A stretch of 64,000 nucleotides of DNA. Origin: Papilionanthe hookeriana x Papilionanthe teres (Eukaryota > Streptophyta > Magnoliopsida > Asparagales > Orchidaceae). The notes below the pieces were generated by a model. It had not been told where the DNA came from, ran no database searches, and worked only from the letters and a program-made list of their open reading frames with translations. This document shows, in pieces, positions 12,503 through 23,589 of this stretch (positions are counted from its first letter, which is position 1; each line of letters starts with the position of its first letter). The position numbers and the translations under genes are program-made. Where the stretch lies: the NCBI GenBank assembly GCA_022702705.1, contig CM040427.1:20297625-20361624 (forward strand). The letters run 5' to 3'.

Positions 12503-12545
12503 GGCACCTAAGCGCCAACTGTTGGTGCTTAGCCGACAATGTTCA
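12503..12545. repeat. GC-rich 21-bp module, internal copy 2 of element A
   Basis: Two units starting at 12503 (GGCACCTAAGCGCCAAC) and 12524 (GGTGCTTAGCCGAC), exactly 21 bp apart, with the same core as the LTR module. It lies about 200 bp upstream, in the transcribed direction, of the ORF starting at 12300. Confidence 0.65.
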
Positions 12546-12778
12546 TTTTAGCACAGGTCTGCAAAACATCCAAATAATCATTCTAACTCATTAAAGTTAT
12601 CAATTAAGGTCTCATAATCTCCACTAACATAATATAATCAAAATAGTACCACATAATCCTTACTTCAAACCAAACAAGAAAGCACACAAAACAAACTCAA
12701 AACAAATCACATCAATAACTATGGGTTGCCTCCCACAAAGCGCTTGATTTTACGTCGTCAGCCCGACATACCCAATAC

Positions 12779-13839
12779 TTATTTTGGGTGACCCAACATC
12801 ATACTTTCATCAATTTTAAGTTGCTCGACTGAGAAATATGATTTTAGCCTATGACCATTCACTTTGAATATTTTCTCAGTTTTAGGATATTTAATATCTA
12901 CAGCTCCATAGGGATAAAATTTTATTACAATTAATGGGCCCATCCACCCGGACTTAAGTTTCTCAGCAAATAATCTTAATCTGGCATTATATAACAAAGC
13001 TTATTGCCCTTGCTTAATATTTTTAGTGAGATACGATTAAGCCACATCTTCATCTTTTCTTTATATATATTAGCACTTTCGTATGATTTAATCCATATCT
13101 CTTCATACTCTTTTAATTGTAATAATATTTTCTGACCAGCATCTTTTAAATTATAATTGAACTCCTTAATAACCTCATATGCTTGATGCTCAAGTTCAAT
13201 AGGTAAATGTCAAGCTTTCCCAAAAATTAGCCTATATGGAGACATTTCTATATGAGTTTTATATGCAGTCCTATAAGCTCGCAAAGAAAAATCTAGCTTA
13301 ATTAACCAATCTTTTTTGTTTTGATTAATAGATTTTCCCAAAATATTTTAATTTCATGATTGAATAATTCAACCAAACCACTTGTCTGAGGATGATAAAC
13401 AGTAGCAAGGGTTGATATGTTATTTCCTTACTAATTTCTCCATAATTGCATTTCTAAAATGACTTCCCCCATCAGTTATGATTACTCTTGGCATTCCAAA
13501 TCTATAAAATATATTTTTTCTTAAAAATTTTGCAACACTTCGAGCATCACATTGAGGTAAAGCAACAACTTCTATCCATTTAGATACATAGTCTATTATT
13601 AGCAATATGTATAAATTTCTGAAAGATAGTATAAATGGTCCCATGAAACCTAATCCCCAAATGTCAAATATTTCAACTTCCAATATATAATTGAGGGGCA
13701 TCTCATTTTTTCTAGAAATTTTTCCTACACGCTGACATCAAACACAATTTTTAATATAAACATTAACAACCTTAAAAAATTTAATCCAATAAAATCTATA
13801 TTGTAGAATTTTATATGTAGTTTTATCAACACCAAAATG
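12779..13839 (-). pseudogene. Integrase core and C-terminus of element A
   Basis: The 3' two thirds of an Athila-type integrase. From high to low coordinate: zinc-finger cysteine part (CQRVGKISRKNEMPLNYI); catalytic core with GLGFMGPF, where the family has a catalytic Asp (D replaced by G), and ITDGGSHF at about 13470; a YRTAYKTHIEMSPYRLIFGK segment near 13260; and the C-terminal RLRLFAEKLKSGWMGPLIVI region at 12790-12990. Several stops and frameshifts are present. The N-terminal HHCC part lies at 15655-15900, separated by the inserted solo LTR. Confidence 0.8.
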
Positions 13840-14504
13840 TACCCTGACCCGACCCGCAATTACGCAGTAAATTAACTTCCAAAAGATGGCCAAAAACTTG
13901 ACCCGATTTATAAATAGCGGCTAGTGTGCAAAATCTCAAATGATATAAAAATTGGAAAATATTTTACACACTATGGGTACTACGCAAGTATACGTATCGC
14001 TTCAAGTAATATAGAGTTTTCTTTAAAAACCCCAGTATTGATCCCACGAGGAAGTAAAGTAAGAGGTCTTTAGTCAAATTCTTGTCTACTACTAATAGTC
14101 CTTAGTTTGGAATGTCAATTAAAATTGTGTTTTATCTAGCAACTACTTCTAAATGTAAGTGTTAAATGTAATAGTAACTATAACTAAATGCAAATAATAA
14201 TTCTAAAGATAACCCTTTTTGGATGAATTGGTTTGGAGAATTTTGAGATACTAAAAACTACTATTCTTATGTAATGAAATGGATAATGTATAGGAATGAG
14301 ATGCATTTAATATTGTATGTGCCATATAGGAGCAATCCTATTCTTTGCCCTTTGGTCCAAGCATAAAGAACATTGACTAATCCTATACTTGATTACTGAA
14401 TCTGCGGCTAGGCTGAGAGGATACCGGCTCTCACTTCGGAACTCCCACGTTCCCCTCGCCTGAGGGCAAAAATCTACACTTCAGCACCCAAACAATAGGA
14501 CCGA

Positions 14505-14542
14505 ATTGAGGATTTTAGTCTGTCACTCTAAAATCTCCAATT
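14505..14542. other. Conserved LTR stem-loop, solo LTR
   Basis: Perfect 8-bp arms GATTTTAG (14511-14518) and CTAAAATC (14528-14535) around the loop TCTGTCACT, extended by a weaker outer stem. Equivalent to 7272-7311 and 45359-45397. Confidence 0.6.
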
Positions 14543-15310
14543 CTACGACCAATAAAACATATTTCCCTATTATTTGCACTCAACTCCCATGAACTTCACC
14601 ATCAATGGAATTTGAATGTGGTTCCACTTTATTGAGAATTACACTGCCCTTTCGGGTAAATGCAATTACAATAAATTTTAACACTACAACGAGCTCTTTT
14701 TGTAATGTAAATAAAGTGCAAGTAAAAAACATCACTTTTATAATTAAATTCACTTCTAACATGCATCACAAAATCCTAAACATGAATTCTAGTCATTATA
14801 AAAGAAAAGTAAAATGAAAACAATGGCATAATCTCTCGTGCCACTATTTCCAAAGAAGAAGAAAGAGTAAGAGAGATGTGTCACAATGCATGAAGAAAAC
14901 ACAACAAAAACTTCATTAAACCAAAGCAAATCCACTAGATAAATTTTTACAAAATCAAATGATAATGAAGAACAATACTTAGCTTTTTCCCTTGGAAAGA
15001 AAGATGAAGATTTCTCCCATAAAGTCTCCCAGCGATTCATGCAATACTAGCGAAATCCCTTACAAATTCTCTCAAAATATCCTCTCCAATCTCTTCAAAA
15101 GGGAAGAAATCTACAATTTTACTCTTAATTTAAGAATCCTAAACATTCTCCAAGATTTTCCTAACATTCCTCTCTTGTTTCTCTCTTTTCTCTTCCACTT
15201 TTCTAACCTAAATTCGCCATTTTAAAGAGTATAGATGAATTTCTAAGAGTTCCCTTAAGCACCTCTTTGAAAAAGCAACCAAATACGTTGAATCTATGCT
15301 TGAACTGACC

Positions 15311-15463
15311 TTCTCGCTATCGGCGGGCTCGTTGGCGCCGTCGGCGGGCTTCTAGAACATAGGCCAACTGCTCAGGCTCACTGTCGGCAGGCTCGATCTC
15401 GTCATCGGCGAGCTCCTCTATAATATATTCGAATGCTCTCGGGAAAACACGCCGACGGCGGCC
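15311..15463. repeat. GC-rich 21-bp module, solo LTR
   Basis: TCGGCGGGCT-type cores start at 15320 and 15341 (21 bp), then 15384 and 15405 (21 bp), with about two unit lengths between the pairs. A last GC block ACGCCGACGGCGGCC ends at 15463, 186 bp before the LTR end. The core sequence differs from that of element A. Confidence 0.7.
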
Positions 15464-15654
15464 TAGTTCAATTTTTATCTCTTTTGCTCATTTTTGCTCC
15501 AAATTGTACCATTTTTGCTTCCTTTCACTCCATCACCATTTCTTGTACCTAAAACCAAAAAACATACAAAATACCTTCCTTTAAAGTGTAATATCATCAA
15601 AAATAAATAAAATGATGTAGCAAAAAGCGTATATATTTTAGGTGTGTCATACCC

Positions 15655-15900
15655 CAAAATTAGAATCATGACATTTTTTAATAATTATATAAGTTTCATC
15701 TAATTGAACACATCTTTGATTAATTAGATCCTTTCGTTGTTTATATAAAAACGTGTTGTCCCAAAAATAACTCTTAGCTTCAGATAAAAATTTCTTGCTC
15801 AGTTGGTATGTTAAACCATAAGGTATAATATCAATAACAATAAAGTTCACAAGTCGGCATATCATGGAACACGACACTCATTGATAGTGAACAATTTTTC
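15655..15900 (-). pseudogene. Integrase zinc-finger part of element A
   Basis: N-terminal HHCC region of the same integrase as 12779-13839, showing VIDIIPYGLTYQLSKKFL, EAKSYFWDNTFLYK and IIKKCHDSNFG. It ends exactly at the solo LTR; the next residues of the motif (G-x-H-F-G) appear once the LTR and one copy of TACCC are mentally removed. Confidence 0.8.
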
Positions 15901-16023
15901 ATCAGGAAAATGTTCATTCATTTATTTTTCAAAATAGAGAGAATTTTCAGTTTCAAGCATGGATAGATGATCAGCAATTTGATTATCAACACCCTTCTTA
16001 TATACTATCTCAAAGTCAAATTC

Positions 16024-17240
16024 TTATAAAACAAGAATCCCTCTTATCAGATTTAGTTTTGCATCATCCTTTTTCATTAAATATTTAATAGCAGAATAGT
16101 CAGTATGCACTACACATTTTGTTCCAATTAAATATGATCTAAATTTATCAAAAGCATATATTATAGCTAATAACTCTCTCTCACTTGTATTATAATTAAT
16201 TTGAGCTTCATTAAGAGTTCTACTAGCATAGTAGATCACTTTGAAAATCTTATCATGTTTTTTTCCTAAAATAGCTCCAATAGCATAATCACTAGTATCA
16301 AACATTAATTCAAATGGTTTTTTCCAATCTAGTGAAACAATAACTGAAGAGGTGATTAATTTCTCTTTTAACAGCTCAAAAGCTTTTAGGCATTCTTCAT
16401 CAAAATTAAAAATTGCATCTTTTTCCAATAAAAGACATAGAGACTTAGCAATTATTGAAAATTCTTTAATATAATGCCTATAGAATCCAACATATCCTAA
16501 AAAACTTCTCCCTTACTTTTGTTGGGCAAGGTAAATTAGCGATCAGTTAAATTTTTACAGGGTCTACTTCTATACCTTTTTCTGATATATGATGTCCCAA
16601 AACAATTCCTCATGCTATGATAAATTGGTTTTTTTCCCAATTAAAAAATAAATTTGTTTCTTTACAGCACTTAAGAACTTTAGATAAATGTTCTAAACAT
16701 GATTCAAATAAAATTCCAAACACTAAAAAATCATCCATAAACACTTCAATTCGTTTTTCAATTAAATCACAAAAAATTGTCATCATACATATTTAAAATG
16801 TAGCAAGGGCATTACATAAACCAAAGGGCATTCTTCTAAAAGTAAATTTACAATAAAGATTGGTAAACATTGTTTTCTCTTGATCCTCAAGTGAAATTTA
16901 TATTTGATGATAGCTAGAATATCCATCCAGAAAATAAAATTATTTATGCCCAGTTATTTTATCTAAAATTTGATCTAGAAAGGATAGTGGAAAATGATCT
17001 TTCATGGTGGCAAGATTTAATTTTCTATAATCAATACATATTCGCCACCCTGTGACTTGTCTAATTGGTATAAACTCATTATGCTCATTAATAGTAACAG
17101 TAACCCCTCCTTTCTTAGGAACGCAGTGAATAGGACTAACCCATGCACACTGAAATAGGGTAGATAGTTCCAGCATCTAACAACTTTAAAATTTCTTTCT
17201 TGACAATCTCTTTCATAATAGAATTTAATCCCCTTTAAGG
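16024..17240 (-). pseudogene. Reverse transcriptase and RNase H of element A
   Basis: RNA-dependent DNA polymerase of the Athila lineage plus RNase H. RT signs at 16940-17176 are WVSPIHCVPKKGGVTV, GWRICIDYRKLN and KDHFPLSFLDQILDKI; FRRMPFGLCNALATF-like residues follow near 16800-16840. RNase H signs at 16024-16428 are DWKKPFELMFDTSDYAIGAI, VIYYASRTLNEAQINYNT, SERELLAIIYAFDKFRSYL and HTDYSAIKYLM. The central RT part, including the catalytic F-x-D-D region, is frameshifted. It lies between protease and integrase, as expected. Confidence 0.85.
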
Positions 17241-17340
17241 ATCAGCCTTGGGTTTGCATTTTTCTTCCATAAGGATTATGTGCATACAAATTGAAGGGCT
17301 GATTCCTTTAATATCAATTATTTTCCATCTGAAGGCTTTC

Positions 17341-18206
17341 TTATATTTCTTTAAAGTTTCCAAGTAAACTATCTTCTTCTTCTACAACTAATTTTGAGGA
17401 AATTATAACTGGAAAAGTTGAGGAATTACTTAAAAAGGTATATTTTAAATATGCAGGAAGTAACTTTAATTCAAGTTCAAGAGGTTTTTCTATTGATGGA
17501 CTAAAAGATTCATCTTTCTTTATCATGTCCAAAACTTGAAAACTTTCTTGAACATAATTTAAATATTCCTCATGAAAATCATCAGAATATTGTACTTCCT
17601 TTTCTTGCTCGTGTTTCAAAATTTCACTTTTACATTTTTCTTGATAAGCTGCTTTAAAATGGAAGTCACTCCAATATGTTATAACATCCATCTTATAACA
17701 TTTATCATCTTTACCTTTTGGAGGATATTTCATTGATTTTGAAATATTAAATGTAATATTTTGATCATTGACATGCATAGTTAATTCATCTTTCTGCACA
17801 TCTATCATTGCTCTTCCTGTAACTAGGAAATGTCTCCCCAAAATAATAGGTATCTTTTATCTTCCTCCATATCTACCATAATGAAATCAACAGAAAAGAT
17901 AAATTGATCTACATTTACTAAAACATCTTCTATAACTCCTTTAGGATATGTTATCGAACGATCTGCTAACTACAGAGTTACAGTAGTCGAGGTTATTTCT
18001 CCTAATCTTAGTCTTTTAAATATAGATAATGGCATAAGGTTAATGCTTAAACCAAAATCACATAAAGCTTTCCCATAAAATCTGTCTCCAATTGCACATG
18101 GAATTGTGAAGCTACTAGGATCTTTAAGCTTTTTAGGAAGCTTCTTCTGAATTATAGCAATGCGCTCTTCACTAAGTGCAACAGTCTCATTATCTTCAAA
18201 CTTCAT
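17341..18206 (-). pseudogene. Aspartic protease region of element A
   Basis: Athila-type retropepsin. The segment at 17970-18206 reads IPCAIGDRFYGKALCDFGLS and NLMPLSIFKRL, where functional relatives have CDLGAS/CDTGAS, so the active-site triplet is altered to D-F-G-L. The part at 17341-17841 begins GRHFLVTGRAMIDVQKDEL, the conserved segment after the flap, and continues as a long acidic linker. A frameshift or stop near 17845-17965 separates the two. Confidence 0.75.
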
Positions 18207-18539
18207 TTTTTATGTTGAGGATATCCTTCAAAAACTTTATATATCTTGGCATTTGTTCTAAGGCTTCAACAAATGGAATGTTAATTGTAATTTTCTTAAA
18301 AATTTCTAAGAATTTTGAAAATAACTTATCCAACTTTTATTGTCAAATTCTATGAGGAAATGTAGGTGGTAGCTTTTATAAATCAACTTTTGGTGGAGAA
18401 TTAGGTCTTTCCAGACCATTCGGAGCGTCCTCTTTTGGTTCTTCAATCTCTTTTGTTCTCTATTTCAGTCTCTTTTTGAACTCCACCTTCAAACTCTCTT
18501 CCACTTCTCAGTTGAACAGCTTTTACTTTCTCTTTATTT

Positions 18540-19890
18540 TTATTTCTTAGATTTTTTTTCTATATTACTCAAAGGTGTTCTTTGAGATCTATTACTTAAT
18601 GAATTGGCTATTTGTTTCAATTGATTCTCAATATATCTAATTGTAGCTCCTAAACTTTGTAATTGATTTCCCATTTGTAACACTTCTTCTATAGATAACT
18701 TCTTATCCTTAAATAGTGAAGTACTATTAAAACCTGGAGGATAAGTAGGTCTATAATTATTATTACCTTGGTTGTTCCAGTTCCCCAATAGGTTTACTTG
18801 GTTATTCCTCTGTTGTGTAATACCACCACCCGGATTGCTGTTATTCCAGTTAAAGTTTGAAAGTTTCTTCCAACCTGGGTTATAATAATTGGAATATGGG
18901 TTATTATGCTTGTTTATGGCATTCAAAGTTTCTAATAATGTCTGAGGATCTACCATTTAGCCTAATGAATTTTCTTCAGTTATGAAAATTGGCTGAGAAA
19001 AATTCATTCCAAATTGGTCAATCTTCCTTAAAATTGCAGCAACTTGATTTGCTAACATTGCAAAAGCATCAGATTCATGAATATTGGCTACCTTCTTAGG
19101 ATTTACCATCTCAAAAGGCCATTGAAAATTATTAGTATTCATTTCTTCAATTAAAGCATAAGCATTGTTAAATTGCTTAGACATCAATGCACTACCAGCA
19201 GCAGCATCAATAATATATCTAAGGATCCAACTAATCCACTAAAAAATTTTGAATTAACAATCAATTTGGTAGTGAATGATGTGGACACTTTTTCAGAAGA
19301 TCTTTAAAACATTATCATGCTTCATAAATAGATTCCCCTTCAAACTTACAAAAAGATGTAATATCATTTTTAAGCTTCGCAGTCTTTTATGGTGGAAAAT
19401 ATTTAGCCAAAAACTTTTGCGCTAAACCACCCCATGTTATGATAGACCCAGGTGCTAACAAAATTAACCACATCCTCAATGAGAAAGGAAAACGTATAAG
19501 TCTAATAACATCATCTGAAACACCATCATATTTAAATGTAGCACACAATTTTAGAAAATTAGCAAGATGTAAATTTGGATCCTCAGTTGATGCTCCCCCA
19601 AACTAATTACTAGATACCATTTGGATAATAACAGGTATTAGTTCAAATGAATTAGCCGCTACAATAGGATTTTGAATACTACCATGAAGTTCATCTACTA
19701 TAAGGATAGCATAATCTCTTAAAGTTCTAAATTCTTGATGGATTTCTGCATTTTGATTATTTTAATTTACTATTTCTTAAATATTTTTGTGTTTTTCTGT
19801 ATTTTTAATTTCTCTGATTTTTTTATTAGTTCTTTCTAATTCATAATCGTAAGGTACAAGTCCTTTAGAACCTGAAATACGCATAAACTA
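18540..19890 (-). pseudogene. gag of element A
   Basis: Athila-type gag in several frames: an N-terminal part near 19400-19880 (FGGASTEDPNLHLANFLKLC and related residues); SKQFNNAYALIEEMNTNNFQ at 18957-19187; and a C-terminal Asn/Gly/Gln-rich nucleocapsid region with NPYSNYYNPGWKKL and YRPTYPPGFN at 18540-18956. A homologous gag is at 43.3-44.7 kb. Stops and frameshifts prevent translation. Confidence 0.8.
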
Positions 19891-20040
19891 TTATAAATCA
19901 AAATAAAAGAAAAAAGGGTAATTATATAAAAAAAACAACACAACAATTTCCTAAAATAAATCTAACAAGTTTAAATAAGACTTTAAAAGTAAAAACTAGA
20001 TTTTCTAAAAATTTTCTTCAAATATTATTTTGACTATTTT

Positions 20041-20058
20041 TCCCCGACAAAGACATGA
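20041..20058 (-). other. Degraded primer-binding site of element A
   Basis: The + strand bases TCCCCGACAAAG align with TCCCCGGCAACG of the well-preserved site at 44734-44751, which is complementary to the 3' end of tRNA-Asp. In both elements six bases separate the site from the LTR. Several substitutions, mostly of the CpG-decay type, have damaged it. Confidence 0.6.
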
Positions 20059-20064
20059 AAAACT

Positions 20065-21891
20065 TGACCGCTGATATTTATGCTTACGTTTTATGAGTTT
20101 ATACTTTATACTTCCATTTAATTATATCTCTTTATTTACAATGGCACCAGAACCTTGATGTCGATGCAAAAGAGATTTTAACTACTATTATTATAAAATG
20201 GGATTCTACGCAAGTATACGTATCATTATCAAGTAATATAGGACTTTCAGATTAAGCCCCAATATATTGAACCCACAAAGAAAAATGTTAGATATTTTAA
20301 CAATGAAAATAGAAAAATAACTTTTTACTTTTTAAGAACGATCTTACTTAAACTAAAGATAATATTCTAGGAAAGAAAGTTTAATTCCTTTTGGTAATTT
20401 TTTTTTTGTAATTTGAAATTAAAGCAAACAATTAAATTTAACTAGATATTTGTAAGATGAAAACAAATGAAAATAAAATATTTTTTCCTTACTATAAATT
20501 AGTAACAAGTCATGGAATTCTGTTATGGAAGTATCTAAAATATGTTGTGCCAAATAGAAGCAATTATATTCTTTATCTTTACTAGAGATGCTATAAAGAA
20601 GATAGGTTATCTAATGCTTTAGTAATCTTAAAGATGGGCTAGGCAGAAAAGATACTAGCTCTCACTCTAGAGTTTCCTCTTCTTCCTCCACTTGGGGGCT
20701 AACATCACGTATTAAGACATAAAACATTAAATTGAATTGGGGGACATTAGCCTGTCACACTAAAGTCCTCTAATTCTACAGCCATCAAAGTATATCTCCA
20801 ATTAATTTGCACTCAACTATATGGACTACATTTTCACCCATATAATCTCATGTGATTCTTACCAACTGTTATCTGCGACAATACCATACCGGTTCTTACA
20901 TGTTCTCAGAACATATATTAACATCTTAATTGGTCAAATCAAAAAGTAAATGATGTGCAAGGTTTTGAATCATCACAACTTCTTCCAACATTGATTTCCT
21001 ATACTTCACACAACTTCCATCCATAACTTACTTACTTAATCATTTTAAGGAAAAAGATAAAGAATACTACTCATAATTCAAGGAGAAAATACAATCACAT
21101 CTTAGTTTAAAAGGAGGAATCATAGTGAAAACATAAGAAGCCTTAATTAAAAACCAAATCTATTAACAAAGATAAAGACTTATCTGAAAATCCTCTCCAC
21201 CAAACTCTTGAAGTTCCTTTGAAAACTTTGCTTTTTTCTTTACAATCTTCCTTAGAGGGTGGCCCTCAACTCTAAGGACTCCAAAACTCTCTTCTAATCC
21301 TAATACAATCTATACTAATGTAAGTAGAAATGGTGAAGTAGAGTAGCGTGATACTTGAAGAACTATCCTACACACTAAACATAAACACACTGCCTCCAAC
21401 AACAACCAATTTTTTGATCTTCAAGTCTTCTTTATATAATTTTCCAATAGGAGCAATATCTTTAAATTATGTCCATATTTAATAAATACTACAAGATATG
21501 CATCCCTTCAAGAGTAATTTAAATTAGTTTTGGCGCCAATAGGAAGTTACCCATGTTTGTACCAAAGGATGCCTCAAACACCCCTTCAAAATAGCGCTAA
21601 AAATTAATTAAATTATCCAAAGTAACTGCCACGCTTAAGCATCGGTCTCGGCGCTTAGTCACAAGGCTCTGGTACGTAAGTACCAGGTTTGGGCACTTAG
21701 CCGCCACAAATCAATTTTGTGCCTTTCTTCATTTTGCTCCAAATTTGATCCTTTTTCACTCCTTTCATCACATTCATTCATTTAATTATACCTGCAAGAA
21801 AAATACACAAAATACCTTCCATTAAAGTGCATTATCATCAAAAATAGTTACAAAAATGTGTATAAAAATACTATATATTTTAGGTGTATCA
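20065..21891 (-). repeat. 5' LTR of Athila-like element A
   Basis: Pairs with 6598-8427. It contains the AAGTATACGTATC...CAAGTAATAT block at 20212-20244 and the GC-rich 21-bp module at 21630-21708. Open stretches within it are fortuitous. Confidence 0.9.
21630..21708. repeat. GC-rich 21-bp module, element A 5' LTR
   Basis: Units at about 21631, 21650, 21671 and 21692, the last three exactly 21 bp apart. Unit 3 reads GGTACGTAAGTACC (21671-21684), against GGCGCGTAAGCGCC in the other LTR. The module ends 183 bp before the LTR end at 21891. Confidence 0.8.
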
Positions 21892-22830
21892 GAGCTATGA
21901 CAAAATTCTAAGATTATCTCCATAAGTTGTAGTTTATATGCTTAGAGTAGATCAAAGTATAATCTTAGTGAAGTAAGCTCCTAGAAGAATGCACCACGAT
22001 AAAGAACAAGTTATAATTGAGGTGAAGAAAGTAATGGATGCTAACTCTGTATGAGAGGAACAATGCCGGACATAGTTAGCCAACATTGTGTTAGTCAAGA
22101 AGAAGAATGATCATATACAAGTTTGTGTCAACTTCAGGGATTTAAACAAGATGTGTCCAAAGGATGAGTTTTTTATGCCAATTCCAGATCTAATGGTGTA
22201 CGTTGCATCATCACACGAGATCTTCTCTTTCATGGATAGACCATCCAGATATAATCAGATCAAGATGGATCTCGAAGATGCAACACTTACAACATTCAAA
22301 ACTTCGATTAAAATTTAGTACTACACCAAGATATTATTCAGCATGAAGAACGCTAGAGCTACTTACTAGTGAGAAATGAAAATGATTTTAGATGACCACA
22401 TCCACAACCAAGTGAAATTCTACGTGGACGACTTGGTCATCAAGAGCAAAGAAAGGAAATAACATTTTTATGATTTGAGGATCGTGTTTGAACGATTGCA
22501 GTAATATAATCTTAAGATGAATCCCTTAAAGTGCTCATTTAGTGTTACCTCCGGGAAATTTCTAAGATTCATTGTCCGTCATGGGGGAATTGAAATCAAC
22601 CCAGAGAATATTAAAGCAAACTTAATAATTCCTCATCTCAAAATTATGAAGCAATTAAGATCTTTTTAAGGGATATTTGCATACCTAAGACACTTTATAT
22701 CTAATATTTCAAGTAGGTGTCAGCCCTTATAGGCATTAATTAAGAAGGATGCTAAGTTTAAGTGGGATGAGAAATGGTAACAAGCTTTTCAAGATATTAA
22801 ACAATATTTAATGACACCTCCTATTTTATT
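21892..22830 (+). pseudogene. Reverse transcriptase of outer Tat-type element
   Basis: Resumes the outer element after the nested insertion. It begins with S-Y-D, directly continuing the FMW at 6597. RT hallmarks: NIVLVKKKNDHIQVCVNFRD, LNKMCPKDEFFMPIPDLM, HEIFSFMDRPSRYNQIKM, and the catalytic FYVDDLVIKS at about 22417-22446. A thumb segment with FLRFIVRHGGIEI-like residues follows near 22560-22600. At least five in-frame stops are present. The Y-V-D-D box is intact. The order and motifs match Tat/Ogre-type, not Athila, polymerases. Confidence 0.85.
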
Positions 22831-23560
22831 GACCCTTATCTCAGGTTAACTGATGATACTTTATAACGTAGCCTTAGACGAGTCCCTTGGAGCTCTACAA
22901 GCCCAAGTCAATGATGAGGGTAAGAAAAACTCACTCTTTTATTTGATTCGACATCTAATATCGGCGAAGGTAAAGTGTCATCATATTGAGAATCTTTGTC
23001 AAGCCTTGCTTTTCATTACTCAAAAGCTTAGGCACAACATGCTTTCTCATAAAATCAAACTTATTTTGAAAGTTAATCTGTTGTAATATTTGATGACCCG
23101 ACCAACACTTTCAAAACGTTGAGCAAGGTGGTCGATGATTTTCTTGCAATTTGATATAACTTTTGTACCCTTTCATACTATTAAAGGGAAGATTCTCACT
23201 GACTTCCTCGCAGCGCACCTACTGCCAGCTGGGTCCCCTCTTAGTGATGACCTGCTAGATGAACAGATAATAGTGACAGATGTTGGGAAATGTACTTTTA
23301 TGGAGCTTCGTCAGCTAGGAAGATAAAGGATTACAAATAGATATACCTGACAAAGCAGGAATTGGTTTGAAATTTATTACACTGGATCAGACAATTTTGA
23401 GATTCTCCTGCCACCTGAAAGAGCCATGCACCAACAATGAAGCAAAATCAGAAGCCTAGATAAATGGATTTGAATTGGCAATATTAATTAAAATAACGGA
23501 TATCACCTTTTATAGCAACTCACAGCTTCTCATTCAGCAAGTGGCTGGACAATACAAATT
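22831..23560 (+). pseudogene. RNase H and archaeal-type RNase H, outer element
   Basis: The first part (22853-23086) is the retroviral-type RNase H: DESLGALQAQVNDEGKKNSL, LIRHLISAKVKCHHIENLCQ and LRHNMLSHKIKLI. It is followed by FDITFVPFHTIKGKILTDFL at 23144-23203, the usual link to the second, archaeal-type RNase H, whose remains include TNNEAKSE and YSNSQLLIQQ-like residues at 23430-23540. A dual RNase H is the diagnostic feature of the Tat/Ogre clade. Stops and small indels occur throughout. Confidence 0.75.
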
Positions 23561-23589
23561 CTAAAGCTAAGATTAGCAGATTATCACTG

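Larger units (their letters stand above)
13845..15649. mobile_element. Solo Athila-type LTR inside the integrase of element A
   Basis: A 1.8-kb LTR of a family different from element A. It begins TGACCCGACC, ends GGTGTGTCA and has identical flanking 5-mers TACCC at 13840-13844 and 15650-15654. It contains the Athila LTR hallmarks: the GCAAGTATACGTATCG...CAAGTAATAT block at 13980-14015, the stem-loop at 14505-14542 and a 21-bp-unit GC module at 15311-15463. No internal sequence is present, so it is a solo LTR left by LTR-LTR recombination. Short open stretches inside it (14605-15225) are not genes. Confidence 0.92.
6598..21891 (-). mobile_element. Athila-like Ty3/gypsy retrotransposon A (nested, decayed)
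   Basis: About 15.3 kb including its own nested solo LTR, transcribed right to left. The two LTRs (20065-21891 as 5' LTR, 6598-8427 as 3' LTR) start TGAYC and end TATCA on the + strand. By eye they are roughly 85-90 percent identical in the sampled part. Flanking 5-mers are GAGCC (6593-6597) and GAGCT (21892-21896), a target-site duplication with one change. Order from the 5' LTR: primer site, gag, protease, RT, RNase H, integrase, two envelope-position ORFs, 3' LTR. Every ORF is broken. The insertion splits the RT start of the outer element. Confidence 0.92.

Noticed and set aside
14605..15225. Several short open frames on both strands
   Set aside because: They lie wholly within a solo LTR and share no protein motif.
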